Source: Hemileia vastatrix
Taxonomy: Eukaryota > Basidiomycota > Pucciniomycetes > Pucciniales > Zaghouaniaceae
DNA length: 64,000 nt
Assembly (NCBI GenBank): GCA_030280995.1
Contig: JASXTE010000011.1
Coordinates: 5,489,501 to 5,553,500, forward strand
Reading direction: 5' to 3'
Numbering within the stretch: position 1 is the first letter of the stretch; each line of letters starts with the position of its first letter. Positions 1 through 9,334 of this stretch are shown piece by piece. The position numbers and the translations under genes were made by a program. The notes below the pieces were generated by a model. That model searched no databases. It saw only the letters and a program-made list of their open reading frames with translations, and had not been told where the DNA came from.

Positions 1-53
1 TGCATAGCGCCCATAGCGCTCCTCCTCTCCACCTCTCAAACCAAATCCTAACA
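1..53 (-). repeat. 3' LTR of A1 (first 53 bp)
   Basis: Read on the minus strand the LTR starts TGTTAGGATTTGG at position 53, matching the start of the 300-bp LTRs of A2 at 35341 and 49337. The remainder lies outside the window. Confidence 0.8.
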
Positions 54-80
54 TTACCCCCTCTTTTACTCCTCCTGCCC
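54..80 (-). other. Polypurine tract of A1
   Basis: On the minus strand this is a purine run (GGGG, then AGGAGGAG and AAAAGAGGGGGTAA) immediately before the LTR start. That is the expected position of the plus-strand primer. A2 has a similar purine-rich stretch at 49312-49336. Confidence 0.6.
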
Positions 81-356
81 CCTGCGCTCCTTCTCAAACT
101 CCTTCAACTTTCCCTTAGCGTTCATCAAATTTTCCACTGGCTCCCAAGACCTATCTCCAACCCCATAACCCTTCCAATGCACTAAATACTGAACCTTTCC
201 CCTATACACCCTCTTTGCAACAACCTTTTCCACCTCAAACTCTTCCTCATTTCCCACCTGGATTGGCGCTGGTTGTTCTTCTGGGAGCCCTGGGATTGTA
301 TCTTCTCTGTTCTCTGTAAGTAATGAAATATTGAAAACTGGGTGTACTTGCCTCAT
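66..356 (-). CDS. A1 pol C-terminus with chromodomain
   Basis: 96 residues after the last in-frame break of the A1 polyprotein. It begins with the integrase-tail HPVFNISLL motif typical of chromoviruses. An acidic linker follows, then a chromodomain ([20 protein letters not shown], then KGY and SWEP), with Tyr and Trp residues at positions that form the methyl-lysine cage in the family. Chromodomains in this position are thought to steer integration toward marked chromatin. The segment ends in a basic-acidic tail just before the polypurine tract. It is part of pol, not a separate gene; a frame change or stop separates it from the integrase above. Confidence 0.85.
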   Translation of the reverse strand: MRQVHPVFNISLLTENREDTIPGLPEEQPAPIQVGNEEEFEVEKVVAKRVYRGKVQYLVHWKGYGVGDRSWEPVENLMNAKGKLKEFEKERRGQEE

Positions 357-377
357 TGAGATTGGTAGCTCCAGTTC

Positions 378-1082
378 TTAAGCCAAGTCAGATAATTTGC
401 GCTTGACTTTGAATGGACCCACTTTCTTGTGATCTAGTTTAGCGCTGGGACGTAATGTGGAAAGAAAACGTGAGCTGAGCCAAACCTTGTCACCTACCTG
501 TAGCGTGTGGTGTTGGGTCTTTCCATGATCATGATGACGCTTCATTGCTTGCTGAGATAACCTAAGCTCTGCCTCTAGTTCTTGACGTATACTCAGTATC
601 TTCTTGATCCGCTCTTCAGCTTCCGGGACTTGTAATGTGGATGGGGTACCAATTGAGAATGTTGGGTGGTACCCATAATTGGCATAGAATGGTGACATGC
701 CTGTTGCAGCATGTGTCCTATTGTTGTACGAGAATTCCGCAAGTGGTAATAGCTGTACCCAATCATCCTGCTGATAGTTAATGAAGTGGCGCAGGTATTG
801 TTCAATTGCCTTGTTTACTATCTGAGACTGCCCATCAGTTTTTGGGGGCCATGCTGTTGATAAGATGGGCTTAATATTCAGTTGTTCATACATTGCTTTC
901 AACAACTTAGAGTTAAAGGTACTTCCACTATCTGATACTATACTATCAGGCAATCCATGAAATTTCCACACATGCGCCACCATTAAATCTGCAATATCCT
1001 CTGATGTAACCTTGGTGGTGGTGGGGACAAAGTGCGCCATCTTGGTGCAGCCGTCAACTACTGTGAGGATAGCATTCTTTCC
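378..1082 (-). pseudogene. A1 integrase core and C-terminal part
   Basis: Gypsy integrase catalytic core. The first catalytic Asp lies in the VVDGCTK stretch just upstream of the listed start Met, the second in IVSDSGSTF. The third catalytic residue, normally Glu in the TDGQSE context, reads Gln (TDGQSQIVNK). Downstream come AEFSYNN, the HPTFSIGTP stretch and a GPFKVKRKL GPY/F-like module. A TAA at 1081-1083 breaks the frame from the upstream polymerase (A2 reads Gln there). The missing Glu and the stop make this integrase inactive. Confidence 0.85.
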
Positions 1083-2765
1083 TTATGACTTGGGTAACTC
1101 CACTATAAGATTGTAGGAGAGCTCTTTCCATGGCTGTTTGGCAATGTTTAGTGGGGTCAGTGGTGTTGTTGTTGGACTAACCTTGTTCCTCTGAGAAGAG
1201 TCACATGCTTCTACATAGCGCTGAATATACGCCTTCGTGGACTTCCAGTAAAAATTGCGATTTACCAGTTCCACTGTCTTCAGCGGTCCTGGGTGCCCTT
1301 CCATTGGGGAGTCATGTCTTGATTTGACTACCTGCCTTTTGAGTTCTTCATCATTTGGCACCACTATCCTTCCATTCCAATATAGCACTTCCCCTTCTAG
1401 GTGATACTCCTCCAGTCCTTTCCTTACCAATACCTCTTTTGATAAGAGTGCCTTCACTAACTCCTGTACTCCCTCGTCCTTTTCCTGTCCCCTCCTTACC
1501 CATTCCATCAACTCCTCATCCGCTAATTCCATCTCATCTAGGATTAACCCCTCCTCAAGGTCCCCCTTCAATAGAGTTGCGCCAACCGTATGAAGCTGGT
1601 CCGGTGCTGGGCGCAAATCAGAACGTCGCGATAGCGCATCAGGTTTGCCACTTTTCTTCCCTGGTCTGAATGTAACAACAAAATTAATGCTACTCAGCAG
1701 TTCTGCCCAGCGCGCTTGTCGGCGAGTCAACTTTTTTGTGGTCAGGAAGGTTTCCAAATTTTTATGATCTGTGTAGATGATGACTTGGAGCCTGTGAGGC
1801 CCTCCTTCCAAGTAATGGCGCCAAGTGCGTACCGCCTCTACTAGTGCCAATAACTCCTTATTGTAAATCTCATAGTTTGATTCGGCCCCTAGTAGTGTAT
1901 GTGACAAATATGCTACTGGGTGGAGGAAATTTTCATCATCATATTGGGATAGAACTGCACCAAGTGCGAAATCTGAACAGTCACATTCAAGAACAAATGG
2001 CTTCAATAAGTCAGGGATTGCAAGAATAGGGGCTGTTACAAATTTTCTTTTCAGGTAGGTGAATGCATCTTGTTGGCTTTCTGTCCAGATGAACTTGACT
2101 TCCTTCTTTGTTAGGTCGTGCAATGGCCAACAGATGTGGGAGTAATTTTCAATAAAGCAGCGGTAAAAATTTGCAAAACCTAAAAATGACTGGAGTTCCT
2201 TTACTGAAGTTGGTTCTGGCCATTCTGTTACTGCCTTTACTTTCTCCTGGTCCATTTGCACCTTATTTTTTGAGATAATCATGCCTAGATAGGGTATTTC
2301 ACTCACAGAGAAGACACATTTCTCTGGTTTCAACCACACTTGGGCCTCCTTTAAACGCTGCAAACAGTCCCTCACACGTACCTGGTGTTCCTCCATTGAT
2401 CTGGAGTAAATAAAGATGTCATCTAGATACACCGCTACATCTATCCCTATTCTATCTCTAAAGATGCTATTGGTGAAATGTTGGAACGTGGCAGGCGCAT
2501 TACATGGACCAAATGGCATTACAAACCATTCAAAATGACCAAATTTAGTGCAGAATTCCAGTTTGTGTTCATCGCTTTCCTTCACCTGTATGTTATGGTA
2601 GCCTGCCCTAAGATCTAAGGATGTGAAGATCTCCGCGCCTTGAAGACTATCAATTAGCTCACTAGTCAGAGGAAGGGGGTATCTGTTTTTTACCGTCAGT
2701 GCGTTAAACCTCCTGAAATCCATACAAGGTCTTAATGACCCATCCATTTTTCCTGCAAAGATCAC
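1083..2765 (-). CDS. A1 reverse transcriptase, RNase H and integrase zinc domain
   Basis: 560 residues. RT palm: SLDLRAGYHNIQV, VMPFGPCNAPATFQ and the catalytic YLDD box (AVYLDDIFIYSRS). Connection: LGMIISK and LQSFLGFANFYR. RNase H: LECDCSDFALGAVLSQ, KELLALVEAV and TDHKNLETF, keeping acidic residues. Then DALSRR and the integrase HHCC zinc region (SRHDSPMEGHPG.. CDSSQRNK), in which the second Cys of the usual CXXC reads Ser. The frame is separated from its N-terminal part by a TAA where A2 has a Ser codon (TCA). Encoded on the minus strand as part of A1 pol. Confidence 0.9.
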   Translation of the reverse strand: MIFAGKMDGSLRPCMDFRRFNALTVKNRYPLPLTSELIDSLQGAEIFTSLDLRAGYHNIQVKESDEHKLEFCTKFGHFEWFVMPFGPCNAPATFQHFTNSIFRDRIGIDVAVYLDDIFIYSRSMEEHQVRVRDCLQRLKEAQVWLKPEKCVFSVSEIPYLGMIISKNKVQMDQEKVKAVTEWPEPTSVKELQSFLGFANFYRCFIENYSHICWPLHDLTKKEVKFIWTESQQDAFTYLKRKFVTAPILAIPDLLKPFVLECDCSDFALGAVLSQYDDENFLHPVAYLSHTLLGAESNYEIYNKELLALVEAVRTWRHYLEGGPHRLQVIIYTDHKNLETFLTTKKLTRRQARWAELLSSINFVVTFRPGKKSGKPDALSRRSDLRPAPDQLHTVGATLLKGDLEEGLILDEMELADEELMEWVRRGQEKDEGVQELVKALLSKEVLVRKGLEEYHLEGEVLYWNGRIVVPNDEELKRQVVKSRHDSPMEGHPGPLKTVELVNRNFYWKSTKAYIQRYVEACDSSQRNKVSPTTTPLTPLNIAKQPWKELSYNLIVELPKS

Positions 2766-2786
2766 AGGGGCAGACCAGGGGGATTT

Positions 2787-3250
2787 TTATTCTCTGATGA
2801 AACCATTCTTCAGATTTTCATCAATCATCTCTTTTAGCGCTTTCGATTCCAAGGTTGACAATGGGATTATGGGGCTAAATTGAGGTGTTGCACCTGGCAT
2901 CAGATCAATGGCAAAGTCATAAGGTCGATGAGGTGGCAGGGTCTTGACTCCCCCATCTTCGAACAGTGGTAAGAATTCCCAATAAGCTTCAGGGACCATT
3001 TCTCTGAAGCTTCTTGTTGGCTTTGAGGTTTGGAACTTGGCTGAAATCTTGGCGGATATGTTCCAAGCTGTTGCATCGCATTCCAGTTCCTCCTCTTCCT
3101 CCTCCTCCTGCGCCCCCTCCCAGTCCTGGAACTTAGCATCAAGAGAAAGTGTCAGTTCTTGCCGAAAGTCTACTGATGATAAAGAAACACCAGGAGACTC
3201 GCCGGGCAGGGCCCCTGACCCCTGAAGGGGCCAGGGGGCTAAAGCTTTCT
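2787..3250 (-). pseudogene. A1 pol N-terminal part, up to the truncation
   Basis: Two overlapping minus-strand frames (2787-2999 and 2900-3142) cover the region upstream of RT. VPEAYWEFLPLFEDG and LPPHRPYDFAIDLMPGATPQ are the usual leader of Gypsy RT, and ALKEMIDENLKNGFIRE enters the fingers. The frame change shows decay. Protease and gag would lie further upstream but are absent: homology to A2 ends near 3250. Confidence 0.75.
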
Positions 3251-6200
3251 CTGAAAGTATTTAAATTGCCTCGAAGTAATCAAATTATGCTATCTCAATT
3301 CTGGTCCCCCTTGACAGATTCTCTCGAAGATGATGAGGACAACCAAATCAAAGTTGAAGCCATTAAATCAACTCTACTGGAAATCTATGATGATTTCCTT
3401 GATGCTTTCTTAATCCATAAGGCCAATAAGTTACCACCTCATTGACCCTACGACCATCAAATAGAGTTAATAGGTCCAGTACCTCCCGCAGGTCCTGTCT
3501 ATTCTTTGTCAAAGGAAGAATCTCAAGTTCTTTGAGACTACATTTCAGAGAATGTAGCCAAAGGTTTTATCAGAGCCAGAAAATCTCCAACTGGCTCCCC
3601 TGTTCTTTTTGTAAAGAAAAAAGACGGTAGTCTTAGGTTGTGTGTTGACTATAGAAAGCTCAACATAGTCACTAAGAATAATGCATATCCTGTTCCTCCT
3701 ATGTCATTGCTTCTTACCCTTTTCAATGGTGCTAATTTCTTTTCTAAAATTGATCTTAGAGGTGCTTACAATCTTATTCGCATTGCGGAAGGTCATGAAC
3801 CACTGACTGCAATGCGCACTAGATTTGGTAGTTTTGAATATTTAGTTATGCCTTTTGGATTGTGCAACACACCATCAACTTTTCAAAATTTTGTCAATTA
3901 CATCTTTCAGGATGTTGTCATCTATTTAGATGATATTTTAATTTTCTCAAAGACACTGGATGAACATATTCATCATGTTCGACAGGTTCTAAATTGACTT
4001 CGAGAGTACAGTCTCTATGCCAAGCACAATAAATGCGATTTCCATCTTAAATCAATTGATTTTCTGGGTTTTACGTTATCCACTTATGCTTTAGTCATGG
4101 ACAACAAAAAGTTCCAAAAAGTCCTGGAATGGCCTGAGCCCAAAACTGTTATATCCCTCCAAGGATTTTTGGGTTTTGCAAATTTCTATAGAATATTTAT
4201 TAAAGATTACTCTAAAACTATTTCCAATCTTACTTCTCTTCTTAGAAAAGATATTCCTTTTGTTTTTACTTCTACAGCACAAAAGGAATTTGAAGCAATG
4301 AAGACTGCATTTACCACAGCTCCAATTCTTCGACACTTTGATCCTTCTGCTTCAACAATAGTCAAGACAGATGCTAGAAATTATGCTATCTCAGGGGTCA
4401 TTTCTCAATTCAATCCTGAAACAAAATTGTTTCATCCTGTTGCTTTTGAGTCACACAAACTCATTGCAGCAGAATTAAATTATGAAATTCATGACAAAGA
4501 GCTTTTAGCTATTATCCATTGTCTTAAAAAATGGCGCTCTTTTCTTCTCAGCCTAGATAGTCCTTTTCAAATTCTAACAGACCATAATGCTTTGAAATAC
4601 TTTATGTCTTCCAAAGTGTTAACCAGGCATCAAGCCAGGTGGGCTGAATTTCTGTCTGAATTTCCTTTTTCTATTTCCTATTGCTCAGGTAAGAACCATA
4701 TTTTCCCGGATATCTTGTCACGTCAGGACAACGTTTACCCACAGCAGGGGGACACATTTGCTGACAAGAACACAGCAAATTAGAAATCAATTTTCAACAA
4801 ATCAATGTTAACGAATCATCAACTCAATTCAATGACAATTCAATCTTTTCAAAATCCACTATCCAACATCCTCAAAGCTCAGTCGAAGGGCAATTATTGT
4901 TTAGGGTTAAAAGACAAAATACTCTTGAATCAAGGGGTCAAAAGATTTAGTATTGAGTCAGGTCTATTAGTTTTCAAAGGTAGAGTAGTCATACCCGACA
5001 ACAATGAAATAAAATTATGTATTTTCAATAGTTGACATGATTCTCCATTAGCTGGTCATTTTGGGGTTGATAAAACCTACCAGTTAATAGCAAGGGATTT
5101 CTTCTGGCCAGGAATGACCAGAGAAATCAAGGCCTATATAAGAGCTTGTTACAAATGTAATAGGAATAAGGCTCCCCGTCACTGGAAGCATGTGTTGCTT
5201 CAACCCCTTCCTATTCCCTCTAAACCTTGGGAATCTTTATTGATGGATTTCATTTCTCAACTTCCTCTTTCTAATAATTTTGATGCTATATTAGTAATAG
5301 TAGATAGATTTTCAAAGATGTCTATTTTTATTAAAACCACTACTACTGCTACAGCAGAAGATTTGTCAAAATTGTTTCTAGAATATGTATTTTCCAAAAA
5401 TGGATTACCTAATGATATTATTTCAGATAGAGGCTCATTATTTGTATCCACATTCTGGACTCAACTGTGTTGACAACTCAATATCACAAGGAACCTCTCC
5501 AAGGCCTATCATCCTGAAACCAATGGGCAAACGGAAAGGGTCAATAAAATCCTCAAAAAATATCTTTGAATGTATGTAAGTTACCAACAAGATGATTGGA
5601 CCACATGGTTACTATTGGCCGAATTTGCTTATAATAACTTGACTCATTCTTTGACACGACAATCTCCTTTCGAAACTGTTTATGGAAGACATCCTCGATT
5701 CAACTCAATCCATGTAGGAACTAATCATCCTGCAAAACATTATCTTTGAACCATATCACCACTCCAAGAGGAACTTAAATCAAATTTGGAATTAGTGATT
5801 CGAAGGTACAAGGAACAGGCCAACAAAAATTGACAATCTGCTCCTTCTTTTAAACCAGACGACAAAGTATGGCTCGACTCACGAAACATTTGAATGACTC
5901 TACCATCAAAGAAACTGGCTGAAAAACACTTGGGACCATTCGAAATTGACTCTGAAGTCTCTAAAACTGAATTTCGACTCAAGCTACCACCTAAATGGCA
6001 GGCTATTCACCCTGTTTTCCATGTATCTCTCCTGGAACTGGCTCAAGAAACATACCCAGGCAAGAACCAACCTCCTCCGGAACCAGTCAAAGTAGAAGAC
6101 CATCTAGAGTGGGAAGCAAATTGTATCCTTGATTCAAGAATGCGCAAAGGGAAACTTCAATACCTCGTGGAATGGGAAGGCTTCCTCAATGACTCAGACA

Positions 6201-6292
6201 AAACATCCTGTGAACCAGCCATCCATGTTTCTAACGCCCATAAACTTCTAAAATCTTTTAATCTTAAATATCCTTTAAAACCAGAACCTTAG
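3250..6292 (+). pseudogene. Gypsy F pol: RT, RNase H, integrase and chromodomain with in-frame stops
   Basis: A single plus-strand frame runs about 3 kb without a frameshift. [14 protein letters not shown] box ([11 protein letters not shown]) and YLDD in [12 protein letters not shown]; about seven residues seem deleted just before it. RNase H: TDARNYAISGVISQ, ELLAIIHCL, DHNALKYF. Integrase: HDSPLAGHFG..CYKCNRNK, MDFISQLP, IISDRGSLF and [12 protein letters not shown], so DDE is kept. GPF module and HPVFHVSLLE follow. C-terminus: a degenerate chromodomain (LQYLVEWEGF, with SCEP for SWEP). The frame is broken at about 3443, 3535, 3995, 4781, 5033, 5471, 5568, 5748, 5832 and 5891; all but 4781 (TAG) are TGA at positions where Arg is expected. 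Gag, protease and LTRs are missing. Confidence 0.9.
3250..6292 (+). mobile_element. Ty3/Gypsy element F, 5'-truncated, no LTR seen
   Basis: Plus-strand Gypsy fragment placed head-to-head with A1, whose minus-strand 5' end also stops near 3250. No terminal repeat was found on either side, so it is a truncated relic or a recombination product. It belongs to a lineage different from A to E by sequence. Confidence 0.8.
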
Positions 6293-7202
6293 AACTCTCT
6301 TTTATTTTTTTCTCTTCTTTCTCTTCTATTTTCTTTAAAAATTCTAAAACTTCTTCTCTTTAAAATCTAAAACATCTTTACCTCTAAAATTTCCTTATTC
6401 TTTGTTTTCTTTTTCTTCTTTCTTCTTTCAAAATTTTTTTTCAACCTTCTTTAAAATAAATAAAATAAAATTAAAATAAAATAAAATTTAATTAAAATAA
6501 AATAAAATTAAAACAAAATAAATAAAAAATTTATGAAACCTTCTAAAAATTTCTTTAAATTTTCTCTTCTCTTCTTTTCTTTCTTTTCTTTTCAAATTTT
6601 CTATATACATTCTTTCCTTTAAAAATTCTTTTCCTTGAACTATCAAAATTTTTCACAAACGCAACACAACAATCCTTCTCAAAATTCACTTCAACCTCTA
6701 AATCTCTCTTTTAAACTTTCTTCAAACAATTACTTCTTTCTTTCAAATTCTTTTAAAAATTATTTTTTCTCTTCTTTTCCTTCTTTCTTTTCAAATAACT
6801 AAAATTCCTCAAAACTTCAAAAAATAAACTTTCACAAATAACAAATTTTTCTTTCATTAAATTTTCATTTCCAACAAAATTATTTCAATCAACTATTTTT
6901 TTTTCTTACTTAAATTTTTTCTTTTCAAAATTTAAACTAAAACTCTTTCAATTAAATATTCTTTCTTTTCTTCTTTCATTCAAATTTCTTCTTCTTTCAA
7001 ATTTTAAAACAAAATTTTATTTAAATCTTTTTCTTTCTTTTTTTTTCTTTTTCTCTCAAAATCTTAAAAAATAAATATTAAAATTTTAATTAAAACAACA
7101 AAATAAAATAAATAAATATACAAATTTTTTTTCTACTTTTCTTTTCCTCTTTCTTTCTTTTCCTTTTTTCCTTCCATTTTAAATTCTCTCCTTTATTTTC
7201 TC
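6293..7202. repeat. Low-complexity TTTCTT / AAAATAAA tract
   Basis: About 900 bp dominated by pyrimidine runs (TTCTTTTCTTTC) alternating with AAATAAAATAA blocks. I see no coding signal. It separates F from the zinc-cluster gene and could include F's decayed 3' untranslated region or LTR, which I cannot recognise. Confidence 0.6.
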
Positions 7203-8285
7203 TCAAACCAATCCCTTCATCTTCTCCAAAATCACCCTTATTTCCTTCCTACATTTCTCAAAAACCTCCTCCTCTCCTACTGGTACCACTTCCCCAATTT
7301 CCAGTAATTCTTCGGCCACGCCAAAGGAGGCAGCATCAACAATCTTATTGATTTCACCGCTTAAATATTCAATAAACCTAGCTCTTTGACCCTGGCAAGG
7401 TTTTTTTGACCATACCTGGTCAAGAGTTTCTTCATTATCCTCCCTCGAGGCAATCACTGGTAAAGGTTCTTCGGTAGGGATTGACAGCGCCACTTCCACA
7501 GCAGTGGTTTCCACAATAGGAGCTCCCACACTCAAGGCTTCCACCATAGGGGCTTCCGTGATGACATCTAAAATCTAATTCATACAGTCATCAGTCAAAT
7601 TTTTCTTTGAAAAAACAAAATTAAAGTAAAATAAAATAAAAGCAAACTTACTTCGAACATCGGATCAGCCTCTAGAAATAAATTCAATTTGACTCCCACC
7701 GCCACTTCTTTTTCTTCTTTGTCATCTTCGATGACCATCCGCCGCTTCTTCGGCGTCTGCCTTGAAATGGGGACTTCCTCCTCATCTTCCTCCACCTCCT
7801 CTTCTACCCTTTGTTTATCCATGGCTTGAGTTACCCAGGACGCCATAGTGTCCTCGACTTCCTCCTCAACTGCTTCTGATTGATCATCATAGATTGACAC
7901 GTCCCATATGTCTTCTACCACTTCTTTGGTCTTCGGTGTTACCCAATATTTAGTCTTGGTAAACCTTCGTTCAATGTCAGAATTTTTTGCTAAAACATCG
8001 CACGCCACCCGTCTCCATCTGCAAAACTCGCATTTCTGGTGAGGACCTCAAGTAGCTGTGCTTTCCACACAGAAGTACTCCATCGATTCACAAGCCATGC
8101 ATGTTTGGGAGTACTGTCAAGTAACAAGCCCACCATCCGCTTTGGGGTGAGGAGGCGTGGGAGCTGGAGTTGGACAAGCTGACATAATAATAATAAATAA
8201 ATAAACAAGAATTAAGTAAAGGGAAAATAGTGTGGGAAGTATATGTCTCACGCTCAACGGAGCTCGCATTTTTATACCCGGGCAT
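7203..8285 (-). pseudogene. Three-exon zinc-cluster-like host gene with two in-frame TGA codons
   Basis: Proposed exons on the minus strand are 8285-8252, 8178-7652 and 7574-7203. Introns of 73 bp (GTGAGA..TGTCAG) and 77 bp (GTAAGT..ATTAG) both keep the frame. Exon 2 encodes a cysteine pattern CX2CX6CX12CX2CX6C (CMAC..FC..CEFC..AC), the spacing of fungal Zn(II)2Cys6 binuclear clusters. A stretch of acidic Glu/Asp runs with a KKRR basic patch follows, then an acidic C-terminal region ending ILEKMKGLV. Two TGA codons interrupt exon 2, before and within the cluster, so the gene is probably dead; alternatively splicing differs from my model. CpG content is higher than in the flanking mobile DNA. 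A TATAAAA lies at the start codon itself. The exact product is not recognised. Confidence 0.55.
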
Positions 8286-8474
8286 CTGTCACGCACCACG
8301 TGACACTCAAGGCAAAAGTAGATTATTAAATCAATAATACAGAGGTCTAAATCCATACTCAAAGCGCAGAAAGCAATTCTACACAGCAACTGGGACTTTC
8401 CTTTGTGTACTCACTATTCAACCACGCTAGTCTAAACTCTAAATCTAAATTAGTCAATCTCTCAATACAGTGTC
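8286..8474. other. Intergenic sequence left of element C
   Basis: Upstream region of the zinc-cluster gene, interrupted at GTGTC (8470-8474) by element C. The same locus resumes at 17738. No gene is seen. Confidence 0.5.
8470..8474 (+). other. Target-site duplication GTGTC (left copy) of element C
   Basis: GTGTC directly abuts the LTR start at 8475. The identical pentamer follows the right LTR at 17738-17742. Confidence 0.9.
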
Positions 8475-9300
8475 TGTCAAGGTTCACTTTTGGTCTAGAA
8501 GCTTTGGTACGGTGTTATATGAAGATTTTAAGGATTTATTGGACTCTCAAAGATTAGGTACGTATTTCTCAATCAAAGATGATTCTTTTACTCAATAATA
8601 AGAGGTAGATTAAAATATTTATATAAGTTATAGATTAGAATTACTTCCTTGTAAATACTAAAGATATAAAATATAAGAAATAAGTGTTTTAACTTTGTAG
8701 TTGTAATAATAAGTGAGTTGGTAAAATAGAATGATTAAAAGACAACAAAAAGAGAGGCCTTTTATAGGCAAAGGAGAGACAAAGCACGGCAATCAAATTC
8801 TAAAAACAGTAGGAAAAGAGAGAGAAAAGAACATTCCAGAAAGAGTATTTCAAATAATAAAGTTATTCTAAAAAGAAGGCGTCAAAAAGATGTATTTACA
8901 GAGTATGTCAGAAATACATCAATATTTTTAATATTTACTGTAAAAGTCAATCCTAAATAAGAAATTTGATTTTTTTGTATATATTTAATATTATTTGAAT
9001 ATTTAAATCTTATTTTATCTTTGTATTTATTTTTTAATATAAAATTTTATTTTTTTCCCAACCTGTCAAATGAGCACGGTGTTAGAGAAAAATATAAGGG
9101 ACAAAATTATATTTTTAATTTTAATTATTTATTTAATTAATTAATTTTTTAATTTTAACATTCTGTAATTAGTTAATTTATTATAACTAATTTTAATGTA
9201 ACTAAATTATAATTAAATAATAATTAAAATTTATAAGGTGCGGCTTCATCCAGTAATTAATTAATTATTTCACTGGGTAAGTCTAGTAGCCTGGCTGACA
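8475..9300 (-). repeat. 3' LTR of C (826 bp)
   Basis: Starts TGTCAAGG and ends GGCTGACA on the plus strand. It matches 16928-17737 almost base for base and contains 16 extra bases of TTATTTATTTAATTAA type relative to the other LTR. Confidence 0.95.
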
Positions 9301-9313
9301 CTCCCTCACTCTA
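9301..9313 (-). other. Polypurine tract of C
   Basis: Minus-strand AGAGTGAGGGAG directly precedes the LTR start TGTCAG. Element B has GTGTGAGGGAG in the same place (45443-45453), so the tract is conserved. Confidence 0.7.
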
Positions 9314-9334
9314 AAAAAAAATAAAAAAAAAATG

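Larger units (their letters stand above)
1..3250 (-). mobile_element. Ty3/Gypsy chromovirus A1, 5'-truncated and cut by the window edge
   Basis: Reverse-strand LTR retrotransposon. In element order it shows RT, RNase H, integrase, a chromodomain, a polypurine tract and the first 53 bp of the 3' LTR, which runs off the left edge. Upstream it stops near 3250, before any gag, where an opposite-strand element (F) begins. Its sequence around 3170-3236 matches 37320-37390 of the second copy, A2, which helps set the boundary. It keeps many CpG sites (repeated AGCGCT) that are lost in A2, so it is younger or less decayed. It carries in-frame stops and a substitution at the integrase catalytic Glu, so it is not autonomous. 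Confidence 0.9.

Noticed and set aside
3443..5893. TGA reassigned to an amino acid in this organism
   Set aside because: Elements A to C use Trp as TGG, the TGA positions are Arg in relatives, and no known code reads TGA as Arg. CpG decay is simpler.
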